Shown here one piece after another: positions 12,019 to 25,831 of a stretch of 64,000 nt of DNA; positions within the stretch are counted from its first letter, which is position 1; each line of letters opens with the position of its first letter. Source of the stretch: Clavelina lepadiformis. Lineage: Eukaryota > Chordata > Ascidiacea > Aplousobranchia > Clavelinidae. The notes under the pieces are model-generated. The model was given only the letters and a program-made list of their open reading frames with translations. It made no database searches and was not told the DNA's origin. Position numbers and translations under genes: made by a program. The DNA lies in NCBI RefSeq assembly GCF_947623445.1, contig NC_135240.1, positions 12,400,001 to 12,464,000 of the forward strand. Direction: 5' to 3'.

Positions 12019-15000
12019 TGACTCTTGTAAACTTGCTCCGCGTTCTACAAAGTTCCTTACTTTTTGCTGGAAGTAAAGTCCCATCATCTGCTCACAATTG
12101 ACTCAGCGAATTTTCGATTAAGAAGCAACGCTGAAAGTCGTAACTTCAAAAGTTTACTTATTTATATACGTTGTATTTCGTGTGGAGTTTGGAGCATGCC
12201 AAAGTAGTATTGCCAAGTCGCTCGCTGCACATTATCTCTGTGACCAGGTCGTTCAGTACATATTTTATTGCATTCAAAACAGTATAGAATGTTCCACTAA
12301 AGCTTGAACTGCATCCAGAGAGCGTCCCGTCAGATGTAAAGTTTCTGGCTCAAGGTTTATATTCTTTTACAGAATGAAATTACACCGATCAAAAGCATTT
12401 GCATGTCCATAATTTCATATCTAGTTGCAGGCCCAAGAAAGCTCATTTGCCGTCACCATTTAACCATCATCCACCTCACATATTTTTTCCTATCTTTGTT
12501 GCTATGGTACAAGCGTTACTTATCAGTGTTGTATTTTTCCGTTGATCCATAACTAAAAAAAACAATTTGTGTTCCATAACTATACTTTTATTTTTTGCAC
12601 CAACCTTTTTCGGCAATTTTTGAGCGAACCGTACCACGCTCGGCATTATTTAACACTGAAATGTTACGTAACTCGTGTTGATGATGTTTTGAACAATAGT
12701 GTAGCCTAAAGCACACCAATTCGCTTGACATCATCAGTCGTACTTTTGAAATTTCATCTGACTTTTTTTTGTTTCTGACCGTATCCCGAATAATCATGTT
12801 TCCATTAATTTTTAGCGCTATCATGTCCTTTAAATAGCGATCCTTATTAAAACATTAGAAATTTTTTTCACGTCTTGTTAAACGCAGCTTTTATTTGGAA
12901 TGCCTTAAGTTTTCGTCCCACCAAATCATCAGTTACAATATGGTGTAAGTCAGGTGCGAAGTGCGTACTAATTACCACACCCACTGTTCCGTTGTTGCCA
13001 CCGCACTTGGCCAATCATTGCCGTACACAATCACAGTACTATACCGATTATGAGATTTGTCTGGATATCGCTGGATGAACCTCTAACAGAGAAATGCGTA
13101 TCTTTGGTAGCTATCAAAGCTTTAGTCGAACGTAATAAGCAGCCCGCCACTTTCGGGGCTAGTGGAATGTTCCGTTCAAGTCTTGTTTGACGTTTTTGAT
13201 TTTTATACTGTGCTTTGTTATGGATGGTGCTAATTATTATTATACGCTGTGATATATAATGGATGTTTCAACTTTACCGACCTATTAAAATGAAATGGCC
13301 AATAAGAAGCCGGAAACAAGAGCGGATTGTTTGAAACGCTTTCCAACCAATTGATCTGAGAACGTGTTTTTTTCCTGAAATCTTGAGACAGTTTGGGAAA
13401 TTTGTTTATAGAAAACCTCAGGGAATTTTTTAGGATTAACTTCGGCAAAGATTTATTAATATGAAAACAGATTTAATATATTACAGGGCTTTTCTTTTAC
13501 CTCTACCACCTGATAACCCATATATTGCCGGAGCGTTTATAAGGAATTGTTTGCAGTTAAATTCCTGAAGTGACCAGAAAATATTGTCACTGGAGTATTT
13601 TATAAGAAACATCATTTCTTTTGGGGACGTTTTATTATCACATGTCACGTTATAGGGGAAGTCGCCCATAATGACTTAAATAACTTGAAGGAAAACTTCT
13701 CTCACTCAAAAACACGATATGCCTTGGCTAATATTTATAGGTTATGTTGGATATGGCCTTGGTTAAAATTAAGCGTAAGAGCTTTGACATATTTTCTTAT
13801 TATTTATTGAGCGACTTACAAAATAAAAAATTCTTTTTTGTCCGATCTTGGGCAACCATGATAAACCAAAATGGGTCAGTACGTATCAATCCTTTACAGA
13901 AAAATCGTGCCTTAATTAACCATCTTGGACAATATGCTTTTAAAATAATTGCTTAACTAAAAAGCAAATTTAATTTGATTTTTAAAACTTTTAAGTGAAA
14001 TGGAAGAATAAATCAAGTGGCTATTTCTTTACTGCGTTTATCGTTAAATTAAATTTTAATTAGTTTTTTTTGGTAAATTATGATAGGCAAGTTTTCTTAA
14101 ACTTCTCTTGATGTATGTAGGTCACATAGCCTAACCTAAAAGTACGGTATTTGATTCCATTTCAGATACAGCTTAATCCAACTAATTTTGAAAAATTTGT
14201 ATTTGAAGATGTTAACAAATAGTTTCAAGGTTGCTTTATATGCATTCCCATTTTAAATGTTCTTTCTCTATTTTTTATAAGATGTTTTCTAAAATAGGCC
14301 TATTATCGGATCGTGAGGCTTTGCAGGTAAACAATTTTCTATGTATTTCCTACAACAGACGTAACGTCGTATTTGTTTTATAACCCAATGTATCCCATCT
14401 TAGAGTAACCTTTTCTCTTGCCAGTTTTTAGTAGGTACAGTATTTGGTTTTGATATTGTAAGTAAAATTTTTCTGTTTTTTTCATTTCACGTCCCGTTGC
14501 CCGGTAGTGAATTAAATCATCCGCGCTTTTGACGTCATATTACGTTTATAGCTTGAAAACTGCGGTAAATCGATTGAGTTGTGTTATATTGTGGTTTTTC
14601 TGTATATTCTATAGTGAAACAACGTGAAATTCTGAATAAATAATAATCAATCATACTTTCTAATATTGGATTGTAAAGTTTTTAGCATATTGAAAAATTA
14701 TGTCAACTAGCGTGTAAAACATTTGAACGTGCGTTTATACAACAATTCTTCAAAAAGTATAGGCTACTTGCCGCTGAAGTTCAAAAGCGGCAAATTGTAA
14801 GTCCGCGCCAAACGGCAAATTACGTTGTTGCGCCACTGCTCTTGTTGTCTTTAATATAAATGCAGTAGAGGTCAGAATTGGTCGTATATATAATACCAAT
14901 AAAGTTACTTAAGTTGAATCGTGTATGTTGTAAAATAGGCAATTACATGGGGTTAATTTTGTTATAAAACCATTTGTTAGTTACATAATCGTTTTAAATA

Positions 15001-16653
15001 CGGTCAAGTCATAGTTGCTAAGCACAAATGCTGATTAAGCTAAATACTGCAATGTTGTTCATATACTATTGTGTAGTATTCTATCCAGTGTTTTTCAGTA
15101 AATGTATCTACGAAAATACGGTATAACAAACCAGTGTTGTAATTACATTTTCGGAGAAGATGTTTAAAAAAGAAGATGTATGTTGTAAAAAAATGCAACT
15201 AGACAAGCATTAAAGACACAAATATTATCTTAAGGCGGCCGCACTCTACTCGATTTTGAAGCCGGCGGCATTTCAAGATTGCACGGTACAAATACATGAT
15301 AGGCCTAATGTTAGGTCTTATTCCCTGCGCTTCCGTTTTGAAATAATGATTTCTCGATGGCATTTTATCCACCAGTTTAATTTTTGTCTGATAATTGTAA
15401 TAAATTATCGCCCATTTAATTGCACCCATTGATGCCAACTTTTAGAAAACACGATTTTGCACTATAATTCTGCAAACACAACTAGTTATATAGCTGTCAA
15501 TTCGAAGATTAGCTGCTACATAAAATGATCAATGGAACACAGGTGACCTTTGATCCTCAGTTTTCATTATAATCTTTCGGCGGAGGATAATTCTTTTAAG
15601 CATACTGCAGCCATCAATCGACAATAAATTGTATAGCATACGTAATTTCATTGTCGGATAGAAGCATACAACATGTTATTATAAAATGTTACCTTAATAT
15701 TGCAATTTTATTTTTCATTTATAATTGTCAGAGCTGTATAGCAGTCAATAGACGAAAGACAAAATTTTCAAGGACCTATTAATTTGTCGTGAATGCGACA
15801 TTTAACTTGTTCGTATTTTCTTCTTCATTTCAAGAATTTTATAAAATTCTTGTAAATGCCTGTCTCACACCTAGTTATTACTGTACTTTAGTAAATATAA
15901 AGCACTGAAATTATTTTGGCATGGCGTAATCGTAAGTACACTTATACAATAATTTAATAACAAAACGTTTCTCTCTGTTTTTCTGTAAAACTTTCCTTTA
16001 TGACGGATTGCGTTTCGTAATACCCCCTTGTTTTTTTGAATGCAAAACTCTTGAGCAGGTTATTATTATTTACTGATCACTCTGCTTCAGGATTGTATGT
16101 CTTAGTCGAAAGGTACCTCTACTACTTATAATTGCACTTGTAGAATGTTCATATAGAGTAGACATTAATGACCATGTGAAAAGTGGATAATTGGACAATT
16201 TGATAGCCTTAAACTACGCCCATTCCGTTTAATGAACTATAACCACAACTATTATACAGAACGTTTTCATTTTCAATTATTTATTACATGGCTGCGACTT
16301 TTGCCGTTAAGCAAAAGAGTTTTAAATGGACAAATAACTTTCATTGCCATCGGAATATATAGAAAGACATATACACACTTAATGAAAAGCATATCAAAGC
16401 CATTTAGAGTTACTGATCAAGCAGTATTTTCAAGGCAAGACAGACAACACTGCGATGAGGTCAGTCAAGATATAATTCTAATGAAAATGCAGAAAGCTAA
16501 ATTAAGCCTAGATTTATGAAGCTTTGATATAGAAAAATAGTAGTTACCGATCCTTGATCAGAATTGTTTAGTGGACGACACTGTTATTTTTATAAGGCGT
16601 TAGGTATAGCCAAATACAATTACTTTAGAGTAGCCTTACAAAAGATTTGCAAG
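12019..16653. other. Intergenic, no gene recognised
   Basis: 4.6 kb between the adenylyl cyclase stop and the GPCR start. Only short ORFs (up to 95 codons at 16232-16519) occur, without splice-consistent or family-like content. A perfect palindromic CRE word, TGACGTCA, lies at 14530-14537; it could be chance. Confidence 0.6.
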
Positions 16654-19600
16654 ATGATCAGCATTTATAACCAAAATTACACTGCAACGGTTCTTTCCTA
16701 CACAGCCTCTTATGCAAATACAACGGATGTGACGTAAGTAACATAGCTGTAAGTAAACCAATGAATTCTTTCGATAGTGTAATACATGTTACAAGTCTTT
16801 GTTACATAAATAAGCATACACATATGCTGGGTAATATTTCGGTAATATTTAAATAGGTTGAAAGTTTTTTAGTTACCCTTTTTGTTTTGTATCGTCTAAT
16901 ATACAAACAGTGCGTAGAACAACGTGAAAACCTGAAACTTTATAAGTTTGTATATATTTTTCAGACCTTACGAAAAACCATTCAGTGATAGTGATATTGT
17001 CATTGTCGCTGTCATTTTATTGACACTGTTAGTGTTGAGCTTATTTGGAAACATTGTCACAATTGTTGTGATTGCAATCGATAAGAGCCTTGGGTAAGTT
17101 GAACTTGCGTACAAAGTAACCTACGTTATTTTTTCTTTCATTTTACTGTCTGTCGTGCTCTTCAATACACTGATTTCTTATATCTTTGGACTCATTCATT
17201 ATTAGTAAACGTTTCTGTTAAATTTTTTCATAATTTACGACAACTTAAATGTGCTTAAATCCATAGATGGGCAGTACCGTGGTACTATAGTACCTAATTA
17301 CTGTACCGCGGTACTTTTTCAGTACCGATACCGGTACCCTCCGTACTTAAAAAAAAACTACCGAATCTCGAAGATATATCAAGTAAAATTGCAAGCGAGC
17401 AACGTCACATATGTTTTAACCTGGAGTAACCTTTATAATAGGGTATAATAGCGGCAAATATTGCATTTCCAGCAGCATCTTTTATACAAAAAATACCCGT
17501 ACCGAGTACCGACAATGTACCGAACCACTCTTTTAAAATAGTACCGAATACCGGAACCGTCGGTACATTTTTTGCCAAGTACGGGTACCGGTACCGTTAC
17601 CAACGGTACTTTCAAAGTACCGACTGCCCAACTCTGCTTAAATCTAAGTTGACTGACAACAAGGAACGAATTGGCTGCTTTCAGCTAAAACAATAATAAC
17701 AAATTAACTGTACAGGAACAAAACCAAAACAAAACACCTTGTAATTTTATACATGTTATGTTTTCAAGTTACAAACAGAAAAAGTTGTTTTATAGTTTCT
17801 TTTGTTTAATTTTACTAGGCCTAATGTCTTAGTGAAAGGAAATTATGTTAGTTTCCCAGTAAGGGTCCTTAATCACAGCTTCCTGTTAACATTAAGTGCA
17901 CTTACTATTATGCATTGGGTACAGATCACGCTTCGACATACTTATTACAAGCCTGTGCGTATCGGATCTATACTCAGCGATAATTAGTCCCTTAAATTTA
18001 CATAGACAAACGTGGGGTTTTGACAATTGGCTCATACCAGCTTTTTTCTGTAAGGTAAGATAATGTTGGTAAAAAGTATAAAGAATAATACACAACGGTA
18101 ATTTAGATTAACTTTATATGCTTTGATCATTTTTCAGTTTTACTGGTCTTCAGATCTTTTCACGTGTTACGTCACTGCCGTACACATTACTGCATTCGCT
18201 TCAATGCGTCTGGCATCAATAAAATGGCCACACAAATTTGCACACGTCACCCGCAAACACATCAAGGTAAGAATTGTCTTTGTCATGGCAAATTCTTTGT
18301 TTTGGGTACCCCACCATATAAATGCTTTATAAGTTCCTAGTCATTAAGCCATAAAAGGTATTTTGTCGTTGTAACATCACATTGCACCTTGGCACCAGAA
18401 TTTAAATAAACTCACAGATATCGCTGGACCACATATCATAGGTAGGCCTATCAACTCGACCACAACAATAAACCTCACAACGAATACATCAATACTCGAT
18501 ATATACGTACAATACATCAATGATTTCAAGTTTGGTTTTAGATTTCGGTATTATTCATGTGGGTGATTTGTTTTCTGGGAGGATTTGTACCGTTCTTTGT
18601 ATTTATGAATGCCGGTAAAAGAAACCGTTTTGGGACTCATCCCTCTTCAAGATGGCCTTCTTGCACTTGCGATTACAACTGGTGGGTAACAGTTAACATT
18701 TTGTTAAAAAAATTATGAAGGAATATGTCTTTATAACTACAATAAGTTTAAGTGTCCTTAAGGTTACCGCATCTTGCTACTTAAAAGGAACAAATATCAT
18801 TCTGCTTTATTCATGATGTGTGTTTTTCTCGGACTTATACTTAGGACAAAGCAATGTAAGTTGTACACCGAAATCATCTACCCAATATTTTTTTACATTC
18901 CTATCATCATAATCGTTCTCACTTCAATTCTTCTCGTACATGAACTGAAACAAAGAGCGAAAAATTTTTCGGACAAAATTTCTCAAGCAGGTACATAGCA
19001 TTATGTTCCTGATAGGACAAAATTTCGTCAAACAACTTGAAGGTTTCATGCTGATTTAGTTAAGTATTGTCACAGGCATTTCACAGAAAAAAGAAAAACA
19101 GATAGTTCTGCAACTTTTCTTGATTGTCGCTTCGTTCCTTGTCGGCTACATCAGTTTTACAGGTAAAGCTTGTTCTAAATAAAGAGCCAAAAAAAACGAA
19201 GAGTCATTAATCATTGTCTTCTTCTGTCTTAAAGATTTAACTGATTTTTATACTCTTTTTGATCCATTTGTTTGTAGTAAGTCCTTTAAATTATCTTGTA
19301 CTATAATCTTAACTTTCTAGCATACGGCTATTATTCGCAACATCATACATTAACGGGAAATGCAGCAATCCGTGCAAACTGGATTTTTGGAGCAGTTTAT
19401 TATATTTTACTGAGGTTTTCGGAAACTGTCAACCCGTTGTTTTACAATCTTGGTTCAACGTATGTTATTCAAGATGTAGCCGTAGAGATGGTCTTAAACA
19501 AAAGTTGTTATATTAATTAAATTTCAACTGTGTTCTTCAAAATCAGTTTTTATTATGCCGCGCTATGATTACTATAGTCTGTATATCAATCACGCCTTAA

Positions 19601-19780
19601 ATGTTTTACAGAAAATTAAGAAAAGCAACCATTAGATTTTTCCGTGGTTGTTGTCTTAAAAATGCCTCACGAAGTATGTCGAGCAACCAAAGAGTGCCAC
19701 GTCGCTCCACCACGGAGTTACAAACTTCTAGAGATTTGGGCAACGACAATCCAGTAATTTTGGACGAGCAGGAACTGTGA
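16654..19780 (+). CDS. Class A (rhodopsin-like) G-protein-coupled receptor
   Basis: Nine exons, all in phase: 16654-16733, 16965-17093, 17925-18054, 18138-18266, 18542-18681, 18788-18990, 19076-19162, 19321-19459, 19612-19780; 401 residues. The N-terminus has two glycosylation sites (NYT, NTT). TM1 carries GN, TM2 CVSDLYSAIIS with the sodium-site Asp, then the W-G loop and FFCK cysteine at TM3. ECL2 has CTCDYNW, TM5 is in exon 6, and TM7 has ETVNPLFYNL. The C-tail contains a CC pair and a Ser/Thr-rich stretch. The usual D/ERY at the end of TM3 reads MRL, and TM6 lacks the CWxP motif. Ligand unknown; the divergence suggests a lineage-specific receptor group. Intron 2 holds a hAT MITE. The exon 6 acceptor (AAAAG) is the least certain junction. 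Confidence 0.85.
17262..17636. mobile_element. hAT-type MITE in GPCR intron 2
   Basis: 375-bp element with imperfect terminal inverted repeats (CATAGATGGGCAG at the left, CTGCCCAACTCTG at the right) and a perfect 8-bp target duplication CTTAAATC at 17254-17261 and 17637-17644. The interior is packed with GTACC/GGTAC words. CAGAGnTGGGCAGT termini and 8-bp duplications are typical of the hAT superfamily. No coding capacity. Confidence 0.92.
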
Positions 19781-21698
19781 TATTGGTTTTACTGTCGCTT
19801 CCTGGATTGTACATTGTATTGTCTCATACCAAAACGTGGAAATATTTAAAGTTTAATTTTCTCAAAACAGTTTGTTAAAAATTTTAGACTTACGAACACA
19901 AAAAATTGAATTTTTCCACGCGAAATGTTTTGTACGTAAACAAGTACAACATAGTGAAAGCATAAATCGTAGAAAGATTATATTTACTCATAGGTTTTAC
20001 ACTATTCGCACGTTCGATTATTAATTATTAGCGATATCTCCAAGAGATGTAACCATTCCCTTTACAGTACAAACTCTCTTCCAATTCTGATTGCCATAAT
20101 TTCTTTGCAAAGTACATGATTACCATAACAAGTTCTTCTTTTGACCAAAGAACAACTATAAGCCTAATAGAGAATGATGGACTTCTGTTAGATTGCTCTT
20201 AGCCTATTTGTGGTTCAGTAACCTCTAAAGCTAAACGAAGGTTTAGGTATAATGCGAGGCAGGAATATACAGTCATAGAATAGTGAGTTAAGTTTTTGTT
20301 ATGTTTAAAACTTAATATTCTGCACTTGTATGGTGCTAGCCTAGTGTGCAACCAATGAAACCACCAAATATTTTGCCTGCGAGAAATGGGCAGGTTCAAG
20401 CACGTTTCTGTTTATAAATTCACGAAGCAAATCAAATCAAGCATAAAAAATTTTAATAGCCAGGCCTATTATTATTTACCCACCGAGCCTTTCTCTAACG
20501 GGGCCTATTATTATTATACGCAGTTAATACGATGTGATAAGCGTAAAATATGTTTTTGCTAAAATAAACCAAGGACAAGGTCGTTAACGAAGAACAGATT
20601 AAACCCGTAAGCTGTATACAATTCTGCTTTTTTGATCATGAGTGACATTATTTTTATTCTTATGAAAAATCTTGTGACTAAGTACTTTTTCACGCGGAAA
20701 AAAGTCAGTTTAGCTGTGAAATGTTTTACATCACGAAAAGTAATTGTCCATAGTCATGAAAGAAATTCCATCTTCACAGGTTCCCATTGGCTTTTCTGGT
20801 AGTTAGCTTTTATAATCACTTGTGTAGTAATTAACTTTTTGTAAAACCGCAATTACCTTTTTCACGTTACTTATAGAAAATTATAGTTGTATCATACTGA
20901 AAAACTGGTAATTCTCAAAAGAAATTTTACTTCCCAATGGTGTTGGGAGGTTCCACTCTTTATACTTATGTTACACTTGTTTTTGCCCTGTATCTGTTAC
21001 GTTTCTCCTTTGCGGCCGATTGCGCGTTTCCGTGGTTAATTAAGCACATGTGTCTTTTTATCGACGCGTGTCCGACAAGTAGTTGCACTGACAGTTTTGT
21101 ATTGGAGCTCCTGAAATGAGCTGTGTGAACGAAAACTTGACTTAGATGCTTTTAAATAAAACATGCGCCTTTAATTCTAAGAGTGAGAACAGCAAAAACG
21201 TAACACTTTTCTGAATAAAGAATAAGAACGAAGTGGTACAGTTACAATTAAGGTATAGGCTATAATATAGTGGTGCCAATAAATAATTAATCAATTAGCC
21301 AACAGATCTACTGTACAATGCTGATACAAGTAACTGCAGGTAATGAGGCTCACTAATTTCCATAACACTGGACAACAGCAAAATTATTCCTCAAATGAAA
21401 ATAAACTGCCTAGACTAACTTTGGGACGCTGATTCCAAATCTGAAATCAGAATTGGTCTATCACGTCAGGTTTTCAAGATATGAAAATTCACGAAATTCG
21501 GATTTTGCATTGATTGGCACTATATTATAAGGTTCTACAGTACAAGGTATTGTGCAATTTTCTTTCCCAGCGAATTGTTGGTCATATTATGTCACAATGC
21601 ATGTTATGTAAGATTAATATTGACATTATTTTGTAAATGCAATGTTCTATCTTTTCACAATTAATGCATTCTTGAATGTTCTTGGCCATGACTATAGA
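19781..21698. other. Intergenic, no gene recognised
   Basis: AT-rich sequence between the GPCR and the transposon ORF. Only short unsupported ORFs are present. Confidence 0.6.
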
Positions 21699-21711
21699 GG
21701 GGGGGGGGGGG
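21699..21711. repeat. Run of 13 G
   Basis: Thirteen consecutive G on the plus strand, immediately before the readable part of the transposon ORF. The ORF frame meets a TAG just upstream of the run, so the run may hide a length error or mark the truncation point. Confidence 0.9.
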
Positions 21712-21712
21712 T

Positions 21713-22714
21713 AAAATCGAAGACTCTGTGTGTTTTTGCACTGATGTTGATTCATTCATGTATGAGCTTGGCCACCAACACATTAGCACTGAGTGGAGAC
21801 TGTTCATTGATTCTAGCAAAGCTAGTTTGAAAGCTGTCCTACTGCACAATGGGAATGAAAAGCCTTCTGTCCCTATTGCTCATGCTGTCGATTTGAAGGA
21901 GACGTACGAGTCTATGGAAACCATCCTACGGGTCATTAACTACCGGGCTTATAACTGGAACATATGTGGAGACCTTAAAGTTGTGTCACTTTTGCTCGGA
22001 TTGCAGTTGGGTTACACCAAGCATATGTGCTTTCTCTGTTTGTGGGACAGTCGAGACGATGCAAACCACTATGACACAACTGAATGGCCAATGAGAACGG
22101 ACTACATTGTTGGAAGATATAATGTTAAGTGCCAACCCCTAATTGATCCGAGCAAAGTGTACTTGCCACCACTTCACATTAAACTGGGCCTGATCAAACA
22201 ATTTGTGAAGGCAATGGATTTCAATGGAGATGGATTCCTGCATATAAAAGAAAAATTTGGTGCAATACTAAGTGATGCTAAACTGAGAGCTGGAATATTT
22301 GTTGGCCCCCAAATACGTGATTTGATCCGTGACCCAGTATTTCCATTCAAGCTTAATTCAATTGAATTAAAAGCCTGGAATGCATTTGTACAGATTGTAC
22401 AAAATTTTCTTGGGAAGTACAGGGCAGAAAATTACTCGGAACTAGTGGACAATTTGCTGGAATCATACCGCGAAATGGGCTGCAGAATGTCGGTTAAACT
22501 GCATTTTCTTCATTCACACTTGGAATTTTTCCCGCCAAACCTGGGTGATGTGAGCGACGAGCATGGGGAAAGATTTCACCAAGACATCTCTGTGATGGAA
22601 TCGCGGTATAGAGGTCGATTTAACCCAAACATGATGGGGGACTACTGCTGGTTTCTTCAGCGTGAAACTGACACTGAACATACTCGAAAGAGCAAGTGTA
22701 TAAAGCACTTTTGA
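21713..22714 (+). pseudogene. Transposon-derived ORF of unassigned family, 5' truncated
   Basis: A single uninterrupted frame of about 330 codons reads through to TGA at 22712-22714. Landmarks are EWRLFIDSSK, AVLLHNGN, NWNICGDLKVVSLLLGLQ, MCFLCLWDSRDDANHY, LPPLHIKLGL, SDEHGERFHQDI and GDYCWFLQRET. From memory this protein is seen in high copy in several invertebrate genomes, usually unannotated, and has the look of a transposase-like catalytic core with a CxxC insertion. I cannot name the superfamily. There is no intron, unlike the host genes around it. The family extends further N-terminal, and that part is not visible upstream of the G run, so the copy is broken. No terminal repeats were recognised. 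Confidence 0.7.
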
Positions 22715-24657
22715 GGGAATATAATGTTATTTTTGTCTGATTTAATTATCCTGGGTTGTGTTAAATTGTGCAGTATGATAATGCTGTTATTTTCAATAGA
22801 AATTACTGGGTTGATTACATGTAATGTTTTGTTCCGCTCAGCCAAAATTAGCCAAAATCACAGTTATGGGTTGTCGTGAGCATATATCATATCTCAAAAA
22901 CGTGACGTGTTAGAAAAAATCTAAGACCAGATTTGGATTCAGCATTGCAAAATTAGTCTAGGTAAACTTGAAATGAGCGAGGAATAAAAAATAAGTTGTA
23001 AATTGTTGTCCAGTGTAATATATTCAACCTATGTTTGACCGGTCAATATAGGGTCGGTCCATAACTACAATTTGTCTTATTTTCAGGTTTACTAGTAAAA
23101 CAGTTCTATATATTATACTGTAATATAATCTAATGCTGTTCTGGTGCATTTTCTTGGATGAAAATATTTAATTTAGTTGTTTGCTATCTAGGCTACATGA
23201 ATATTGATAAGGATTGATTTCTATTTTGACATATTTCGCCATTTGTATTTTCTTGTTTGGAATTTTCCGGTTTGACACATCCCACTAGCCTATAAATTTT
23301 TGCCCTTTGTTAGTTTCTGGTTTAAGTATTTATAGTTTACTAAATTCTTGTGTGATGTTGCGTTAATGTAATAGGCCTATCTATAATGTATTTTTTCCAA
23401 ATTTTTCAATATCATATTTGGAAAATTTAGTTGGCTTAAATCTGTGCCGTTATCTATAGGCGTTATTCTTTTCCATCTTTACGGCCTAAATTATTACAAG
23501 CACCTTAAATAGTATTGTAGTTACACCAACCCTTTTGATTGTTATCGATAACAGAGCCCTTTTGCTTTCATTAGAGCCATTTTTGTCATGGTTGCGGCTT
23601 CTTTTAATACATTTTCGATATTTATAATTAAGTCTCTCGCAACTTTGAATAGATACCCCAATCCCCAATGTTGTCCGGGTTGTGACATATTGTTGGAACA
23701 AAATTACAGTAGCCTTTATGTATCGTTATTCACTACTTTCCAATCAGTCATTCATCATCATCATCATCACCATCAAGTGCGATGGGGACGAAAACATCAA
23801 GCCAGCTGTTATTAGCACGCGCTAATGAACGGGGAAAAGTCACGACAAAGGTTTTAAACGTGCTCGAAAGTAATTACGTTAACAATTGCAGGTAACAACA
23901 ACTACGGCCTCTAAGCGCAGTGTTTGACATGGGCCTTAAATACACGGTACAAATACACGGCCTTAAATACACGGACACGGTTTTATGGTCTTCTAGCCAA
24001 ATTCAATCTCACGAACTGTGACAACTGCAGCCCTATACTGACACGATCAAGTTAAATGAACTCCGAGAGAAGACGTTCTTTCTTGCGGCTTTTACTGTAT
24101 ACAAGCCATCAAGTGGTTGTGATGAGCGCCACAAAAAGCAGGTACAAACATTTCATCAATTAAAGCTGAAAATTTTCCGAAATCTTTAGGTCTTTATTAA
24201 AGCAGAAAAGAAATAAAACGTTTTCATATTTATTCAATCCAAGACACCCAACTTCCGTGGATTGATTAATCCTTGAGATTAAAGTGTGAGATACTGAAAG
24301 AAGACACTGAAGGTATTAAAGGGATGAATTGCATAATAATAGACGTAATGATATCTATAAAGTTTTGAAATTTTTGAAAAAACGCCATTTTCAATAGCTG
24401 GGTTCATAGTTTGAGCTGTTTAATAGATAATGCGTCACTAATTTGCAGAGGATTTTACATTTTTAAAAGATGTTGAGGGTCTTATTAGTTTTTTTTGAAG
24501 CACTCTCATTAAATGTGTTATGTCACCTCATTTTCGGTTAGCCAGTGAAAACAGAGCTTTTATTTACTATATCTGAATATACTAAAATTAAAACACTTTT
24601 ATGTCATTGCAAAATTTTTTGAGTAACTTTCAAAGAAACGCGTTCAACAGCATATAG
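22715..24657. other. Intergenic, no gene recognised
   Basis: AT-rich sequence with a CATCAT microsatellite around 23750-23775 and a local duplication of the phrase CCTTAAATACACGG near 23933-23975. No gene-like content. Confidence 0.6.
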
Positions 24658-24977
24658 CAGAGCTACTCAACTGGCGGACCGCAGTCCGAATGCGGACCTT
24701 TTCAGTGTTGAATCAGGACTTTATTCGTCTCAGTATTTACGCAAATGAAATCGTTCATCAATAGTTTTGTTATTCCTGCTTATTCAATTAATCAGCGAGT
24801 ATGTAAGTGGTAAATTAATACCCGTCCAGAGAATTATTATATTAAACTTATATACCGTATTTTAATACATTTGTATGACTAAGTTATTTCATGAGAGTAA
24901 TAACGGACCTAAGCAAAGACCTAAGACCTAAGAACTTTTGTAACTGGACCTTTGCTAAGAATAGTTGAGTAGCCCTG
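24658..24977. mobile_element. hAT-type MITE
   Basis: 320-bp element with inverted termini CAGAGCTACTCAACT and AGTTGAGTAGCCCTG (one mismatch) and an 8-bp target duplication with one mismatch, GCATATAG at 24650-24657 and CCATATAG at 24978-24985. Non-coding. Confidence 0.88.
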
Positions 24978-25831
24978 CCATATAGAAACACTTCGTCAGA
25001 AAAGCAATTGTCAATTGTTTGTCAGGCACGCTTGGTAAACCTTAGCTTTCCACAACCAGCGTTCCTGATGGTAAACTTTATTGTTATTATTAGCTGAGTT
25101 TCAGACATTGTTTTACCAAAAATGTATATTCACACGAATGAAAGTGAACTCCGAAATGTTTTTTTCAGCTAACCGTCGGCATGAAGTTCATTAGACCTTC
25201 ATTTATCTTTGCTGCATGTAACCAATAGAAAGCTGACTTTCGGCAGTGTAATGTTGTGAAATACATATCCAATATCATTTCATATCTGTAATGTAACTGT
25301 TGGATAAATGCCATAATTGCCGAATGAAGACATACCAGAACACAATTATTATGGTTTACATTTCTGGTTTACGTGTCTGGTACAACTTAGCTGTGCAAAA
25401 AGACTTTATTGTATTATCATTTTTAACGGTTACGAGCATTTGTATAAGAATATAAGCACATTATAGTGCAACAACTAGACAATAACTAACATACAATACC
25501 TTTAAATGTCAAAACTGGTTAGTACAGTATTTCAAAATAAGGACGGCATAACTTTAGAGACAATAAAGTCGTTCAAACGAAAGAACTAATTTCATAAAGT
25601 AACTTTTTTTAACGTATCATATAGCATGAATTTATAAATATGTTTGATGTGGTTGCAATAAGGTCCACGAATGCATTACAATTAGTGTATTACCGGAATA
25701 GAAAACAACCCTTCAAAATATCAAAGTACGTATGCAAACTACATCTTAAGTTTAAGACATGTTACACTTTTTTAAAATAGCCGCTACTTTTGTAGCACTT
25801 GGTGTGTATTCTGAAGTCAATAAATACTGTT

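Noticed and set aside
16232-16519. 95-codon ORF upstream of the GPCR
   Set aside because: No recognisable motif, no splice context and AT-driven composition; probably chance.
17802-17987. 61-codon ORF with a good acceptor, first read as GPCR exon 3
   Set aside because: It does not give a TM2 sequence and its frame leads nowhere. The exon 17925-18054 in another frame gives a canonical ICL1-TM2-ECL1 and correct phase on both sides.
23745-23780. Short CATCAT array considered as a structured repeat or CRISPR-like array
   Set aside because: It is a simple trinucleotide microsatellite. No CRISPR array or other prokaryotic feature occurs in the window.
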